From the NCBI GenBank assembly GCA_031423495.1, contig JANPFP010000142.1, positions 43,499 through 107,498 of the forward strand: 64,000 nt of DNA, read 5' to 3'. The notes beneath the pieces are model-generated. The model did no database searches. It was not told the origin of the DNA and was given only the letters and a program-made list of their open reading frames with translations. Both the position numbers and the translations under genes were made by a program. How positions within the stretch are numbered: the stretch's first letter is position 1; each line of letters opens with the position of its first letter. Source of the stretch: JACPYM01 sp031423495 (GTDB taxonomy: Bacteria > Acidobacteriota > Blastocatellia > RBC074). Below, piece after piece: positions 43,666 to 52,489 of this stretch.

Positions 43666-44348
43666 TGGCGTTTCTCCGCGAGGGTAAGGTTCTTGCTGGG
43701 ACGGAAGCCATCCACTACGGGTGGCCGATATTCAACATCCAGCGTGAAAGCTACGTCGTCTATGCCTTCCATCAGTTTTATTTCGCGCGGCGTCATCGTG
43801 AAAATGCCCGTGCGTTCAAAATCAGTAATCATCAACGTCACGTCGGTTTTCGATTTGCCGATGACTTCCATCGTCAGCGCCACCGCTTGATCGTCAGCCG
43901 CCGCGCCAGTTGCCGTACGCGTTGAGGCTTTGGCGTTCACTTTGTTGACGGCGATGCGCAAGACCCTGACATTGCGCGGAATGTGACGCTCAATGTCATT
44001 GAGCAATTGCGACCACGAGAAAGCGCGGCGTTCGATCAAGTCGCTGGCCGCGATCAATTCTTTGTTTTCTTCGGGCGTAATCGCGATCTGTTTGGCAGAC
44101 GCTTCTTTGCCGGTGAGCGGGTCTTTGAGATTGGCGGGATTGGCGGGATTGGCTTTTACCAGTCCTAATTCTTTTTCTGCCCGGCGCAAACTTTCTGCTT
44201 CGGTCGCCAGTTGGCGCTCAAGCGAAAGCCTCTCGCTCTTGGCCTGCATGCCAAACCACGTCGCTGCTCCGCATATCGCCAGCACCGACAGCCAAAAAAG
44301 GCGTCGGTTGCGAAAGGGTTCACGCGCCAAGTTCACTAATGGTTTCAT
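43662..44348 (-). CDS. pilN: Type IV pilus assembly protein PilN-like
   Basis: 228 residues. The N-terminal NLAREPFRNRRLFW matches the conserved cytoplasmic PilN segment that binds PilM. A membrane helix lies at about 18-33 (LFWLSVLAICGAATWF), followed by a coiled coil, a short NPANPAN repeat (three 9-bp repeats near 44130-44155), and a ferredoxin-like domain (FSWSQLLNDIERHIPRNVRVL). No pilM or secretin gene is adjacent; upstream is a 484-bp intergenic region. First gene of the pilN-pilO-pilP-pseudopilin cluster. Confidence 0.82.
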   Translation of the reverse strand: MKPLVNLAREPFRNRRLFWLSVLAICGAATWFGMQAKSERLSLERQLATEAESLRRAEKELGLVKANPANPANLKDPLTGKEASAKQIAITPEENKELIAASDLIERRAFSWSQLLNDIERHIPRNVRVLRIAVNKVNAKASTRTATGAAADDQAVALTMEVIGKSKTDVTLMITDFERTGIFTMTPREIKLMEGIDDVAFTLDVEYRPPVVDGFRPSKNLTLAEKRQ

Positions 44349-44832
44349 AAAGACTTCTTCTAGATTAGTTAGCCGGTAAAGTTTTTTTGACGGGGATAAC
44401 TGCTGCGCGAGCTTCTGTCGGCTGCGTCTAGTTAGGAAGCCGGACTATAGCATAACCTGTTTGGGATGCCCTATAGCGGCGAGGGTGAAACCTGAGAATA
44501 GTTTTAAGGGTGGTCGCTTGCGAATACGGACATGGTTCTGGGCAAAAAAATCGAGGTGATCAATCACGCTCTTGCGGGGTTGACCACCTCACACAAACTA
44601 CACACAGCGCGGCTAACGCCACCCTCTAACGAAAGTTCCCAAAGGTTCTAAAAAAAGTTTGCCGCTTCAGCCAGTGAAGATATTTTCCACCGCTTACCCA
44701 CAGAAAATTAGAGTTTCTCACAGGATTTCCACAGCTTTTCCACCAATCTTTCGCCTTCATTGAGCCATCTTGCGCTTTAGAAAAGGCGTGGGCATACTGC
44801 GTCGGCATTCAATTCAATCCATAAAAACAAGT
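44349..44832. other. Long divergent intergenic region between pilN and recJ
   Basis: 484 bp with no gene that I can support. It holds a hairpin at 44553-44590 (11-bp arms, 10 matches) and, near the recJ end, a phased group of DnaA-box-like 9-mers (listed separately). Promoters for both flanking genes must be here. recJ has no visible ribosome-binding site. Confidence 0.5.
44683..44744 (+). promoter_or_regulatory. Five phased DnaA-box-like 9-mers
   Basis: Five 9-mers start at 44683, 44694, 44714, 44725 and 44736, each matching TTWTNCACA at 8 of 9 positions, all on the same strand and spaced 11, 20, 11 and 11 bp. None is a perfect TTATCCACA. Possible roles are a DnaA-binding cluster (origin or DnaA-regulated promoter) or another regulator's operator. 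Confidence 0.45.
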
Positions 44833-46605
44833 ATGAATCCGGCTCCAACTAAAATTTCACGCGGGCTGACAGGCGCGGTTTGGGAAGTCGCCGCTTATGA
44901 CGAACCCGCGCTGGCGGCGTTGCAATCCGCCACGGCTGAAACGCCGCTCGTGTTGCGCTGCCTGATGCAACGCGGACTCACCGACGCCATCGAAATCGCC
45001 AAGTTTCTCAACCCTGAATTCCCTGCCAATCTGCATCCGCCGACGATGTTGCGCGATATGACGCGCGCCGTGACGCGCTTGCGCGCCGCGCTCGCCAACC
45101 GCGAACGCATCATGGTCGTCACAGACTTTGACGTAGACGGTACGACCTCAAGCGTCATCCTCTCGCAAACCCTGCGGCTGTTGGGCGGAGCCGATTTGGT
45201 TGATTGTTATATCCCTGATCGTTTCAGCGAAGGTTACGGACTATCGCCCGCCATTGTTGAACGCGCCGCCGAAACCGGTTGCCGCATCATTTTGACCGCC
45301 GACATCGGCATCAAGTCGCACGCCGAAGCCCGCCTCGCCAAAGAGCGTGGCATTGATCTCATCATCTGCGATCACCACTTGCCCGACGGCGAAGACGTAC
45401 CCGCCGATGCCTTCGCCGTGCTGTGCCCCAAAGGTTCGTCGGGCGAAGGCTACCCGAACAAAGACCTCGCGGCTTGCGGCGTATCGCTCAAACTCGCCGA
45501 CGCCTTGCTCGACGAACATCCCAAACGCTTGGCGATATTGGCTTCGCTCGCCAAACTTTCGGCTATCGGAACGGTCGCGGATATGGTCAATCTTTCGACC
45601 AGCGAGAACCGCGCGATTGTTTCTTATGGCTTGCGCGCGTTGGGCGAACCTACGCCGAATCATGGGCTGCGCGCGCTGCTCAAAGTCGCGCAGGTCAACC
45701 AAGACGGGCAGCCCGTTTCGACTTACGACATTGGCTTCAAGCTCGGCCCGCGCATCAACGCCGCCGGACGCATCGCGCACGCCAACACAGTCATTCAACT
45801 GTTCGACGCCAAGACTGAGGAAGAGGCTACGCAACTCGCGCACAAGCTCGACTCGCTCAATCACGAACGCCAACAGATTCAAGCCGGATTGGTCGAGCGA
45901 CTTTCGGCTTACGTCGAATATCTCGATGGTCGGCTCGAAGACCGCGTACTCGTTTTTTCGGGCACCGAAGCCGAAGGCTACCATCGCGGCATCGTCGGCA
46001 TTGCCTGTTCAAAAATCGTAGAAAAAACCGGACGCCCGACCTTCATCGCCGCCATCAACGAAGCAGGCATGGCGCACGGCAGCGCGCGTTCGATTCACGG
46101 CTTTCACCTGGTCGAAGCGATGGATAGCGCCTCTGACCTTTTCGTCAAATATGGCGGACACCCAATGGCCGCCGGCTTCACGATTCGCGGCGATCAGCTC
46201 GACGAACTCAAAGCGCGGCTCAATCGCTTCGCCGCCGAAGAAATGGGCGGACGCGATCTGACGCGCACCTTAACGGCGGATGCTGAAGTCGCGTTAAGCG
46301 ACATCACGCTCGAACTCATACGCTCGCTGCATCGCCTCGAACCGCACGGCATCGGCAACCCCGCGCCGCTATTCCTGTTGCGCGGCGTACAAAACAAAGG
46401 CGTCAACGTGCTGAAAGAAAAGCATCTGAAAATTTCGGTGTCTGACGGACGCGCTACGCTGCCCGCCTTGTGGTGGAGTTCCGCCGAGCATTACAAAACG
46501 ATTGCGAAAGCCCCGCTGTTGAGCTTGCTCTGTCGCCCTGAAATCAATGCCTGGAATGGCCGCGAGACTTGTCAGCTAAAGGTGGTGGATGCGGCTGTCG
46601 AATAG
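44833..46605 (+). CDS. recJ: Single-stranded-DNA-specific exonuclease RecJ
   Basis: 590 residues, start at MNPAPTKIS (44833), with no clear ribosome-binding site. A DHH-family 5'-3' ssDNA exonuclease acting in RecF-pathway repair and mismatch repair. Catalytic motifs are DFDVDGTT (D98, D100, D102), DIGIKSH, CDHHLPDG (D180, H181, H182) and GTVADM. The DHHA1 part has GSARSIHGFHL and YGGHPMAAGF, followed by the OB-like C-terminal domain. It is functionally linked to recF about 8 kb away, but divergent from it. Confidence 0.95.
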   Translation: MNPAPTKISRGLTGAVWEVAAYDEPALAALQSATAETPLVLRCLMQRGLTDAIEIAKFLNPEFPANLHPPTMLRDMTRAVTRLRAALANRERIMVVTDFDVDGTTSSVILSQTLRLLGGADLVDCYIPDRFSEGYGLSPAIVERAAETGCRIILTADIGIKSHAEARLAKERGIDLIICDHHLPDGEDVPADAFAVLCPKGSSGEGYPNKDLAACGVSLKLADALLDEHPKRLAILASLAKLSAIGTVADMVNLSTSENRAIVSYGLRALGEPTPNHGLRALLKVAQVNQDGQPVSTYDIGFKLGPRINAAGRIAHANTVIQLFDAKTEEEATQLAHKLDSLNHERQQIQAGLVERLSAYVEYLDGRLEDRVLVFSGTEAEGYHRGIVGIACSKIVEKTGRPTFIAAINEAGMAHGSARSIHGFHLVEAMDSASDLFVKYGGHPMAAGFTIRGDQLDELKARLNRFAAEEMGGRDLTRTLTADAEVALSDITLELIRSLHRLEPHGIGNPAPLFLLRGVQNKGVNVLKEKHLKISVSDGRATLPALWWSSAEHYKTIAKAPLLSLLCRPEINAWNGRETCQLKVVDAAVE

Positions 46606-46648
46606 TGTTAGCTTCCGCCCAAGTTGAAAGAAGCCTGAAAGGAGTTTT

Positions 46649-46864
46649 ATGCAACAACATCGCGTTGAAACCAGCGTTGCCCCGAACGGAACCATCGTCT
46701 TGCAGGGGCTGCCTTTTCCCGTAGGCGAAACCGTGGAAATCGTGATTACGGCGCACCCCGCCAAACCCACGGCAACTGACCCTTATCCACTGCGCGGAAC
46801 CGTGCTGGAATACCTTAATCCTTTTGAACCGGTGGCACTCACCGACTGGGAAGTCTTGCAGTGA
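46649..46864 (+). CDS. Putative antitoxin of a PIN-domain toxin pair
   Basis: 71 residues. The N-terminus VETSVAPNGTIVLQGLPFPVGETVEIVI looks like a small beta-rich DNA-binding or swapped-hairpin domain of the kind found in VapB-type antitoxins; the C-terminal tail could bind the toxin. Support comes mainly from position: AAGGAG lies 4 nt before its ATG and its stop overlaps the GTG start of the PIN protein (GTGA, 46861-46864). Confidence 0.7.
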   Translation: MQQHRVETSVAPNGTIVLQGLPFPVGETVEIVITAHPAKPTATDPYPLRGTVLEYLNPFEPVALTDWEVLQ

Positions 46865-47253
46865 TCTTACTCGATACGCATATCTGGGTTTGGTGGGCGA
46901 ATCGTGACGCTCGCATTCCTCCCGCTATTGCGCACCAACTGACAGCGCGCGAAAGTGCAGGGCTGGGAGTCAGCGCCATTTCCTGTTGGGAAGTCGCCAA
47001 ACTGGTTGAATACAAACGGTTGAGCTTGAAGCTTCCCGTACAAGACTGGATTGCGCAGGCGTTGGCATACCCAGGCATTCAATTGCTTCCGCTCACGCCT
47101 GAAATCGCGGTCGAGTCTACGCAATTGCCGTCACCGTTTCACAAAGACCCCTCTGACCAAATCATTGTCGCGACGGCGCGAATTTATGATGTCGAACTGG
47201 CGACTTGCGATCATCTGATTCAGGCTTATCAACACGTAAAACTTCTGACCTAA
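46861..47253 (+). CDS. PIN-domain ribonuclease toxin (VapC-like)
   Basis: 130 residues from GTG 46861. The PIN-domain acidic residues are visible: LLDTHIWVWW (Asp5), SCWEVAKL (Glu), DPSDQIIVATA (Asp) and the C-terminal CDHL. VapC toxins cleave specific tRNA or rRNA and are held by the upstream antitoxin. The group with DTHxWxW is the usual companion of small beta-rich antitoxins. It follows recJ in the same direction. Confidence 0.88.
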   Translation: MILLDTHIWVWWANRDARIPPAIAHQLTARESAGLGVSAISCWEVAKLVEYKRLSLKLPVQDWIAQALAYPGIQLLPLTPEIAVESTQLPSPFHKDPSDQIIVATARIYDVELATCDHLIQAYQHVKLLT

Positions 47254-47273
47254 CATTCATAAGGAAAACCCCA

Positions 47274-47564
47274 ATGATCAAACATCTCGTCTTTTTCAAA
47301 TTCAAACCCGAAACCAGCGAAGCCGATAAACAGGGCTTCAAGGCAATGCTCGACGGCCTGCCCGGCAAGATTGGTGTCATTAAAAGCTATCAAGCCGGCT
47401 TTGACGTAATCCATTCGGCGCGCGCTTTTGACGTAGCCCTGATTATGGATTTCGACGATCTGGCGGCGCTTGACGTTTACGCCAAGCACGAACATCACCT
47501 GCCCGTCATCGAACGCGGCAAAGTCGTTTGCGCACAAGTGGCTTCCGTAGATTTTGAGTGCTAA
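47274..47564 (+). CDS. Dabb-family (stress-responsive alpha/beta-barrel) protein
   Basis: 96 residues from ATG 47274 with AAGGAAAA upstream. It forms a single dimeric alpha/beta-barrel domain: MIKHLVFFKFKPETSE at the start, LPGKIGVIKSYQAGFDV in the middle, and YAKHEHHLPVIE with a conserved His pair. Function in bacteria is mostly unknown; related domains include olivetolic acid cyclase. The stop codon directly abuts the ATG of the TonB receptor, so the two are translated from one message. Confidence 0.85.
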   Translation: MIKHLVFFKFKPETSEADKQGFKAMLDGLPGKIGVIKSYQAGFDVIHSARAFDVALIMDFDDLAALDVYAKHEHHLPVIERGKVVCAQVASVDFEC

Positions 47565-49841
47565 ATGCGTTTTTTACTTATCTGTTTTTTTCTTTCGCTG
47601 AGCATCACCGCAACCTGGGCGCAAACCGCCAATGTCTCAGGTCGCGTAATCGATGCGGCAGAGCGCCCGATACGCGGCGCGCAAGTCAAGGTCACGCAAG
47701 GCGCGGCGTTCACCCGCGAAACGGTAACGGATGACGAAGGCCGCTTCGTCATCAATAACCTCTCTGCTGAACCGTTGAGCATTGAAGTAACGGCGGCGGG
47801 CTTCGCGCCGCATCGCTCACAGCCCGCTTCAACGTCAGAGCTAACCATTCGCCTTGAACCCGCCAGCCTCACCGAGACGTTGACTGTCACGCCTGCGCGA
47901 TCGTCATTGCGTCTCGAAGAAGCGCCCGCCAACGTCAGTTTGCTTACCGCCCAAGACCTGCAAGCCGCTGCCGCTCAAACCGTAGACGACCTGTTGCGGC
48001 AAGTGCCGGGCTTCAGCATCTTTCGGCGTTCGAGCAGTCTGGTGGCGAACCCTACGACGCAAGGCGTGAGCTTGCGCGGTGCGGGGGCGAGCGGCGCGAG
48101 TCGTACTTTAGTTTTGCAAGACGGCGTACCGTTGAACGATGCCTTCGGCGGTTGGGTCTATTGGGATCGCATCGCGCGCACGGCGATTGAACAAGTCGAG
48201 TTAGTACGCGGTGGCGCGTCTGATCTTTATGGTTCAGATGCGTTGAGCGGCGTCATCAACGTGCTTACAAAACGGCCTGACACGCGCCACGTCAACGCCG
48301 AAGCGAGTTATGGTGAACGCAATACGCGCGACGTTTCGTTCTTTGCCAGCGAAGCCTTCGGCAAGTTTTCGGCTTCAATCAGCGGACAAGCCTTTGCGAC
48401 GGATGGCTATTTTTTGCCTGCGCCTGAACGACGCGGCACAGCCGACGAACCCGCCGCATCAAAGCATCGCAACTTCGGCGTGCGGTTGCAGTATGCGTTA
48501 GGCAAAGACGGCTATGCGTTCGCGCGCGGTTCGCTATTTGATGAAGACCGTCGCAACGGTACGCAATTGCAACGCAACGACACGGCGACGGAAGGCGCGG
48601 CAACCGGCGCGCGATTCAAAACAGGTGACGGCAGTGAATGGCAGTTGACGCTGTTCGCCCATCAGCAACGCTATCATCAAAACTTCACGACCGTCGCAGC
48701 CAATCGCAACAGCGAAGCGTTGAACCGTTTGCAATTCGTACCCGCACGCGACGCGGGCTTGTCATTCACCTGGTCGCACCTCTTACAGAACATTTGGGCC
48801 AAAAAACACTTGCTCGTCGCAGGCGCAGACATTCGCGGAGTGCGCGGCACGAGCGATGAGACGGTGATTGCCAACAATCGCGCGACTACGTTTGTCAGCG
48901 CAGGCGGACGCCAACGACGCAGCGGATTCTTTTTGCAGGACATCTGGCAGGCGACTGAAAAACTGAGCTTCACCTTGAGCGGACGTTATGACACGTGGCG
49001 CGATTCGTCTGCGGCTTCGGTGTCGCGCAACCTGACGACTAATGCGATTACGGCTACGTTTTTTCGTGCGCGTTCAACCGATGCGTTCAACCCGCGCATC
49101 GCAATGTCGTACGAACTGAATTCGCGCATCGCATTGAAAGCCGCTGCGTATCGGGCTTTCCGCGCGCCTACGTTAAATGAGCTTTACCGTTCGTTTCGCG
49201 TAGGCGATACGTTGACACAATCCAACGCTGCGCTCATCGCCGAACGCTTGACGGGCGGCGAAGCGGGCGCGAGTTTCAATCTGACGCGCGCGTGGACTTC
49301 GCGCGTGACAAGCTTTTTCACTGAGACGGTCAATCCGATTGCTAACTTTACGTTGTCGGCGACGCCTGCGTTGATTACGCGCGAACGGCGCAATTTAGGC
49401 AGAACTCGTTCGACCGGCATCGAAGCCGAAAGCGAAATTACGCTTGCGCCGCACTGGCAAATCACGACGGGCTATTTGTATGTCGCGGCTACGGTGCGTC
49501 GCGCGCCGCAGGATGCGCGGTTGATTGGGCGCACGATTCCGCAAGTGCCGCGTCATCAGTTCACGCTGCAAACTTCTTACCACCATCCGCGCTGGCTGAA
49601 TGCGGCGATTCAGTTTCGCGCGGTAGGCCGCCAGTTCGATGACGATCAAAACCTGTTGCCGCTGGGCAGCTTTGCGACGATTGACGCTACGGTATCGCGG
49701 CGATTGGGGCGTTGGGTCGAAGCCTTTGTGGCGGTGCAGAATTTGGCGAACGAAAATTTTGTCGTGGCGCGTACGCCATTGGAAAATTTTGGCATGCCGC
49801 GTATGTTTCGCGGCGGATTAAGGCTGCGATTAGAACGATAA
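47565..49841 (+). CDS. TonB-dependent outer-membrane receptor (BtuB/siderophore type)
   Basis: 758 residues. A signal peptide (LLICFFLSLSITATWAQ) is followed by a carboxypeptidase-regulatory-like domain (ANVSGRVIDAAERPIRGAQV). The plug domain has TVDDLLRQVPGFSIFRR, TTQGVSLRGAGASGASRTLVLQDGVPLND and VELVRGGASDLYGSDALSGVINV. A 22-strand-type barrel follows, ending with RGGLRLRLER. The plug type resembles cobalamin or siderophore receptors; the ligand is unknown. It begins immediately after the Dabb gene stop. A long inverted repeat begins 2 nt after its stop. Confidence 0.9.
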   Translation: MRFLLICFFLSLSITATWAQTANVSGRVIDAAERPIRGAQVKVTQGAAFTRETVTDDEGRFVINNLSAEPLSIEVTAAGFAPHRSQPASTSELTIRLEPASLTETLTVTPARSSLRLEEAPANVSLLTAQDLQAAAAQTVDDLLRQVPGFSIFRRSSSLVANPTTQGVSLRGAGASGASRTLVLQDGVPLNDAFGGWVYWDRIARTAIEQVELVRGGASDLYGSDALSGVINVLTKRPDTRHVNAEASYGERNTRDVSFFASEAFGKFSASISGQAFATDGYFLPAPERRGTADEPAASKHRNFGVRLQYALGKDGYAFARGSLFDEDRRNGTQLQRNDTATEGAATGARFKTGDGSEWQLTLFAHQQRYHQNFTTVAANRNSEALNRLQFVPARDAGLSFTWSHLLQNIWAKKHLLVAGADIRGVRGTSDETVIANNRATTFVSAGGRQRRSGFFLQDIWQATEKLSFTLSGRYDTWRDSSAASVSRNLTTNAITATFFRARSTDAFNPRIAMSYELNSRIALKAAAYRAFRAPTLNELYRSFRVGDTLTQSNAALIAERLTGGEAGASFNLTRAWTSRVTSFFTETVNPIANFTLSATPALITRERRNLGRTRSTGIEAESEITLAPHWQITTGYLYVAATVRRAPQDARLIGRTIPQVPRHQFTLQTSYHHPRWLNAAIQFRAVGRQFDDDQNLLPLGSFATIDATVSRRLGRWVEAFVAVQNLANENFVVARTPLENFGMPRMFRGGLRLRLER

Positions 49842-49842
49842 G

Positions 49843-49973
49843 CGCGAAGCGTGTCAGTAGCCCGACCATAAGCGAGGGCTGCCTCCGCGCTGAACGCAAT
49901 GGCGTTTCCGAACCCAATCAAAACATCCTTGAGGTAGCCCTCGCTTACGGTCGGGCTACTGACACGCTTCGCG
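49843..49973. repeat. Long palindromic element, AGCCCGACC family, copy 1
   Basis: Arms of 38 bp (49843-49880, 49936-49973) match at 37 positions around a 55-nt spacer. The inner part shares the core AGCCCGACCGTWAGCGAGGG with the element at the right end of the window. It fills the gap between the TonB receptor and the acylase gene. Confidence 0.9.
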
Positions 49974-49993
49974 TATATTGAGAGGAACCAACC

Positions 49994-52312
49994 ATGAAAC
50001 GAACCAACTTGATGATGATCTGCGCACTCGCCTTGAGCGCGTTGCTTTATTCACACCACACGCCTGCAACTATTGCTAAAAATACAGGTGCCAAAGACAC
50101 GGGCAAGCAGACGAGCAAAAAACTTACGCTTGATCAGGTCGCGCAAACGGTGACGATCTATCGTGACACGTGGGGCGTACCGCACGTATACGGCCCGACG
50201 GATTACAGCGTGATGTTCGGGTTTATTTACGCGCAATGCGAAGACAATTTCTGGCAAGTCGAAGACAGCTACATTCAATCGCTCGGACGCGCGGCTGAGG
50301 TTTACGGCGAGAAACGTTTGGCCGATGACCTCACGAATCGCGCGTTGGAGATTACGCGGTATTCGCAGGAGGAATACGCCAAGCTCAATCCCGCGATGAA
50401 AGAAGTCTGTCAGGCGACGGCGGATGGCTACAACTTTTATGTAACGAAAAACCCGCAAGCCAAACCGCGCCTGCTTACCAAACTCGAACCGTGGCACGTC
50501 ATCGCGTTTGGACGTTTCGCGCAATATCAGCTTTTTATTTACAAGCGCGAAAAGATCAAAGACAGCGAGACGATGGCAGCCATCAACGAGCTAAAAGCGA
50601 ATGGTGCGACGAGCCGCTATCAGCCACAAAACCCTTCAGACATTGCGGCGAACGACGAGCAAGCCGATGTGTGGAGCGCCGGGCTGGTCGGTTCAAACAC
50701 GTGGGCGGCTTCGGCGAAAAAGAGCGCGAGCGGACGCACGTTGCTTTTTATCAATCCGCATCAGCCGTTCTTTGGGCCGGGGCAATGGATCGAAGGCCAC
50801 ATCAACAGCGCGACGGGTTGGCATATGTCTGGCGCTTCGTTTCCAGGTTCGCCGTTTCCTACCGTAGGCCACAACGACACGTTGGGCTGGAGCCATACGG
50901 TCAACGCGCCTGACATCATTGATTTGTGGGAAGAGAAATTCGACGACGCGAAACAGCCGCTGAATTACAAATACGGCACGGGCTATCTGACGGCGACGCA
51001 ATGGACGAACAGCATTGCGATCAAGACTGACGCGGGCTTGGTGACGAAAAATTTTCAATTCCGCAAAACGCATCACGGCCCGATTGTCGCGGTGCGCGAC
51101 GGCAAGTCTTATTCCGTCAAGATGGCGATGTTTGAAGAAGGCGGCGGACTCGAACAACGTTTCATGATGGGACGCGCGAAAAATCTGGCTGAGTTCAAAG
51201 CGGCGATGGCGCGCACTGCCGTGCCGATGTTCAACACGATGTATGCCGACCAGGCCGGTAACATTTGGTATTGCTATTACGGCGCAGTGCCGCGCCGCGA
51301 CACGCGATTTGATTGGACGAAACCGCTCGACGGCGGCGACCCGAACACAGACTGGAAGGGCTATCACAAGCTCGACGAATTGCCCCAGATGCTCAACCCC
51401 ACGACTGGCTGGATGCAGAATTGCAACGCGACGCCGTTTCTCGCTACGGCAGAGGGCAGCGCAGACAATCTGACGGCGGACAAGTTTCCGAAATACATGG
51501 TGACCGAACCTGACAACGGACGCTCGCGGGCTTCGCGGATGGTGTTGAGCGAGCGCGAGAAATTCAGCTTTAACGATTGGGCGGTCGCGGCTTTCGACAA
51601 CCGTTGCGTAGACGCGCAAACCCTCGTGCCGCTGCTCGCCGCCGAATGGGACAAGCTCAACGCGGCGAATCCGACGCAAGCCGCCAAGACGGCGGAAGCC
51701 GTGCAAGTGTTGAAAGCATGGAACACGCGCGCCGACCTCGACGCCGTGGGAATGTCGGTCTTCACGTTGTGGTCTTACTTCCGCCAGCAACCGCAGGCCA
51801 AACAGATGACCAAATCAATGCCGTTCCCTGAAACGGCGATCCTCGGTTTTGTGCTAGACGAACTCACCAAGAAATGGGGCAAGTGGCAAGTCGCTTGGGG
51901 CGAGATGTCGCGTTTGCAACGCATTCACACGAGCGGCACGCTCGAACGTTTCGACGACGACAAGCCGAGTCTGGCTGTGCCGGGCGGGCCGGGCGATTAC
52001 GTAGGCATCGTTTTCAATTTCTATACGCCGTTCGATACGCCGATTGCGAAAGGCTTGAAACGCAACTACGGCCAAGTCGGACACTCGTTCGTCAGCGTGG
52101 TCGAGTTCGGCCCGCAAGTGCAGGCCCGCTCGCTGATTCAATTCGGGCAACGCCACGACCCGGCTTCAAAGCATTGGTTCGATCAAGGCGAGCTTTACGC
52201 CAAGCGGCAGTTCAAACCCGCGTGGTATCGGCTCGAAGAAATCAAAGCCAATCTTGAGAGTTCGTATCATCCGGGCGAAAGCGCGACGATGAAGATGGCT
52301 GCTGGAAAATAG
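49994..52312 (+). CDS. Penicillin-acylase-family Ntn hydrolase
   Basis: 772 residues with a signal peptide (MMICALALSALLYSHHT). In this family the precursor is cut into alpha and beta chains and the new N-terminal Ser is the nucleophile; here it is S234 in GLVGSNTWA. VTIYRDTWGVPHVYG, GFIYAQCEDNFWQVEDSYIQ, LLFINPHQPFFGPGQW and GHNDTLGWSHTVN are typical family blocks. Activities include hydrolysis of penicillins, cephalosporin side chains and acyl-homoserine lactones; the substrate is undetermined. GAGAGGA lies 8 nt before the ATG. It could cleave amides taken up or sensed with the preceding TonB receptor, which is inference. Confidence 0.92.
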   Translation: MKRTNLMMICALALSALLYSHHTPATIAKNTGAKDTGKQTSKKLTLDQVAQTVTIYRDTWGVPHVYGPTDYSVMFGFIYAQCEDNFWQVEDSYIQSLGRAAEVYGEKRLADDLTNRALEITRYSQEEYAKLNPAMKEVCQATADGYNFYVTKNPQAKPRLLTKLEPWHVIAFGRFAQYQLFIYKREKIKDSETMAAINELKANGATSRYQPQNPSDIAANDEQADVWSAGLVGSNTWAASAKKSASGRTLLFINPHQPFFGPGQWIEGHINSATGWHMSGASFPGSPFPTVGHNDTLGWSHTVNAPDIIDLWEEKFDDAKQPLNYKYGTGYLTATQWTNSIAIKTDAGLVTKNFQFRKTHHGPIVAVRDGKSYSVKMAMFEEGGGLEQRFMMGRAKNLAEFKAAMARTAVPMFNTMYADQAGNIWYCYYGAVPRRDTRFDWTKPLDGGDPNTDWKGYHKLDELPQMLNPTTGWMQNCNATPFLATAEGSADNLTADKFPKYMVTEPDNGRSRASRMVLSEREKFSFNDWAVAAFDNRCVDAQTLVPLLAAEWDKLNAANPTQAAKTAEAVQVLKAWNTRADLDAVGMSVFTLWSYFRQQPQAKQMTKSMPFPETAILGFVLDELTKKWGKWQVAWGEMSRLQRIHTSGTLERFDDDKPSLAVPGGPGDYVGIVFNFYTPFDTPIAKGLKRNYGQVGHSFVSVVEFGPQVQARSLIQFGQRHDPASKHWFDQGELYAKRQFKPAWYRLEEIKANLESSYHPGESATMKMAAGK

Positions 52313-52337
52313 AGGCACAACGCGACAAGTCAGAATC

Positions 52338-52434
52338 GGCATTATCCATTATCAATTTTCCATTCTTAGACAGAGGGCTTATCAGGCCAGTGCTACTTCT
52401 GTCTAAGAATGGAAAATTGATAATGGATAATGCC
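52338..52434. repeat. Perfect 37-bp inverted repeat
   Basis: Arms 52338-52374 and 52398-52434 are identical over 37 bp, with a 23-nt spacer. The sequence is A/T-rich, unlike its neighbours. It is 25 nt after the acylase stop, before ridA. It could be a MITE-like remnant or strong terminator. Confidence 0.9.
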
Positions 52435-52489
52435 GTTGATTCAATGCTCGCTTGCTGCCCCAATACACATAACTTCTAACCATCAACCA

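Noticed and set aside
49843..49973. CRISPR array or IS terminal repeats
   Set aside because: There are only two inverted arms, no regularly spaced direct repeats, and no transposase between or beside them.
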